The notes below the pieces were generated by a model that did not search any database, was not told where the DNA came from, and worked only from the letters and a program-made list of their open reading frames with translations. A program made the translations under genes and the position numbers. Positions 63,138 to 64,000 of a stretch of DNA of 64,000 nt are shown one piece after another. Positions within the stretch are counted from its first letter, which is position 1. Each line of letters starts with the position of its first letter. The stretch is from Balanoglossus misakiensis. Lineage: Eukaryota; Hemichordata. The DNA lies in assembly GCA_040954595.2 (NCBI GenBank), contig CM082577.2, forward strand, positions 8,680,001 through 8,744,000. Reading direction: 5' to 3'.

Positions 63138-64000
63138 CTCCACCCATGATTAGGCACCGAACAGACCTGACTTTGTTAAATTTTAAAGGAAAATACATAT
63201 AATTATTTTCAGCAGGAAAGATGTAACCCCAAATTTATTGGGCCTGATTGTCAAAACTACAGAGTACACAGCCGTCATTGGCAAATACAAACTGGAGACA
63301 CAAGCTTTATAAAACTTATCCTTTTACGTTCTGAGATAGCGATTCTATAGTGTCTATACTATAACTTAGCTTTTTTCTTGCCGTTCATTTTCATCTTTTT
63401 CTCAACTGTTTAATTTGTCAGAAACATTTTCTTTCTCTGTCCAGAGTCTGTAACATTTTTTTGATGCATCTTATCTTGCTCTATCGTGGCACTGTCTTTG
63501 CTTTTATGCGCAAAAGTTAAAAAATGGTTCTATACACACAATAACCTGTAGATCATGTATATGTATATATTTTATCGTATTGTACAGAGGTTTGATTGAT
63601 TATGACTGAAAGAGAAAAATTTAATTCTGATTAAAAAGCATTCTGCACTGTCTGTGCGTACTCCGCCTCCATTTTTTTTTATTCAGGCTGTTAACAATTA
63701 AAATATAATGCTGTGAATCTGCCACTTGTTCCCTGAATCTCTTGAAACAGTAAGGATAACTTTTTCAGAGTCCAGAGGTTGAGTTGGCCATTTGTTTGCT
63801 AGAAAGTGAACAACGCCCAATTCTCTCTCGGCCACCCTGAAATTGTGTAAACTCGCCCGCTCCAAACAAGTGAAGTAAACATTGATACGAATCGGCCAGC
63901 GTTGGGGCCTTGGTTAGTTACATTCGCCGAAGGGCAGTACGAAAAATTTTACAGCCCCGAATCACCAGACCAAATAAATACAAACTCAACAAAGTGGCTT

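Larger units (their letters stand above)
61280..64000. other. DGKE 3' flank and intergenic sequence; no gene seen
   Basis: AT-rich. Contains one piggyBac-like MITE and one foldback element (listed separately). The open frame at 62434-62727 has no recognisable domain and no splice partners. The last few hundred bases are less AT-rich but resemble nothing I know. Confidence 0.55.

Overview
This is eukaryotic nuclear DNA: AT-rich, intron-dense (GT-AG introns, about 80 coding exons) and carrying many short inverted-repeat transposon relics. The predicted proteins look like one-to-one orthologues of vertebrate genes with invertebrate-type differences, such as an EH-bearing SNX8 and a NERD-domain gene. 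A marine invertebrate deuterostome (acorn worm, amphioxus or relative) is my best guess. That is inference; no rRNA or mitochondrial marker fixes the species.

Layout. 67-12022 (+): the last 23 coding exons of a ZZEF1 orthologue, 5' end outside the window. 14557-16756 (-): a complete four-exon gene for a 333-residue NERD (nuclease-related) protein. 18219-21822 (+): complete POLD2, 10 exons, 461 aa. 24786-36013 (-): complete SNX8, 13 exons, 535 aa. 36998-50364 (+): IQCE, about 22 exons, about 711 aa, with a candidate 9-nt microexon. 52513-55844 (-): complete LCMT1, 9 exons, 316 aa. 56188-61279 (+): complete DGKE, 9 exons, 576 aa. The rest, to 64000, holds UTR or intergenic sequence with repeats and no gene I can support. 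All exon models were built by hand from splice sites, reading phase and protein continuity; every junction listed keeps phase.

Three pairs are divergent (NERD/POLD2, SNX8/IQCE, LCMT1/DGKE), with 343 bp to 1.5 kb between start codons, so shared promoters are likely. The genes are not one pathway: ZZEF1 is a large scaffold protein, POLD2 a replication factor, SNX8 an endosomal membrane-coat protein, IQCE a ciliary Hedgehog adaptor, LCMT1 the PP2A methyltransferase and DGKE a lipid kinase. SNX8 and IQCE also lie close together on human 7p22.

The most unusual part is the repeat content. IQCE intron 10 holds two nested copies (42147-45317, 42207-43642) of one element family with a 5' foldback, a third copy of the foldback arm at the 3' end, a tiny 3' hairpin and a roughly 237-bp tandem array carrying perfect DR1-type nuclear-receptor sites. 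Two other foldback elements (34930-35037, 63043-63128) sit between exact 9-bp direct repeats. A TTAA-flanked piggyBac-like MITE occurs six times, and a TA-flanked family rich in TTTCGCG occurs three times.
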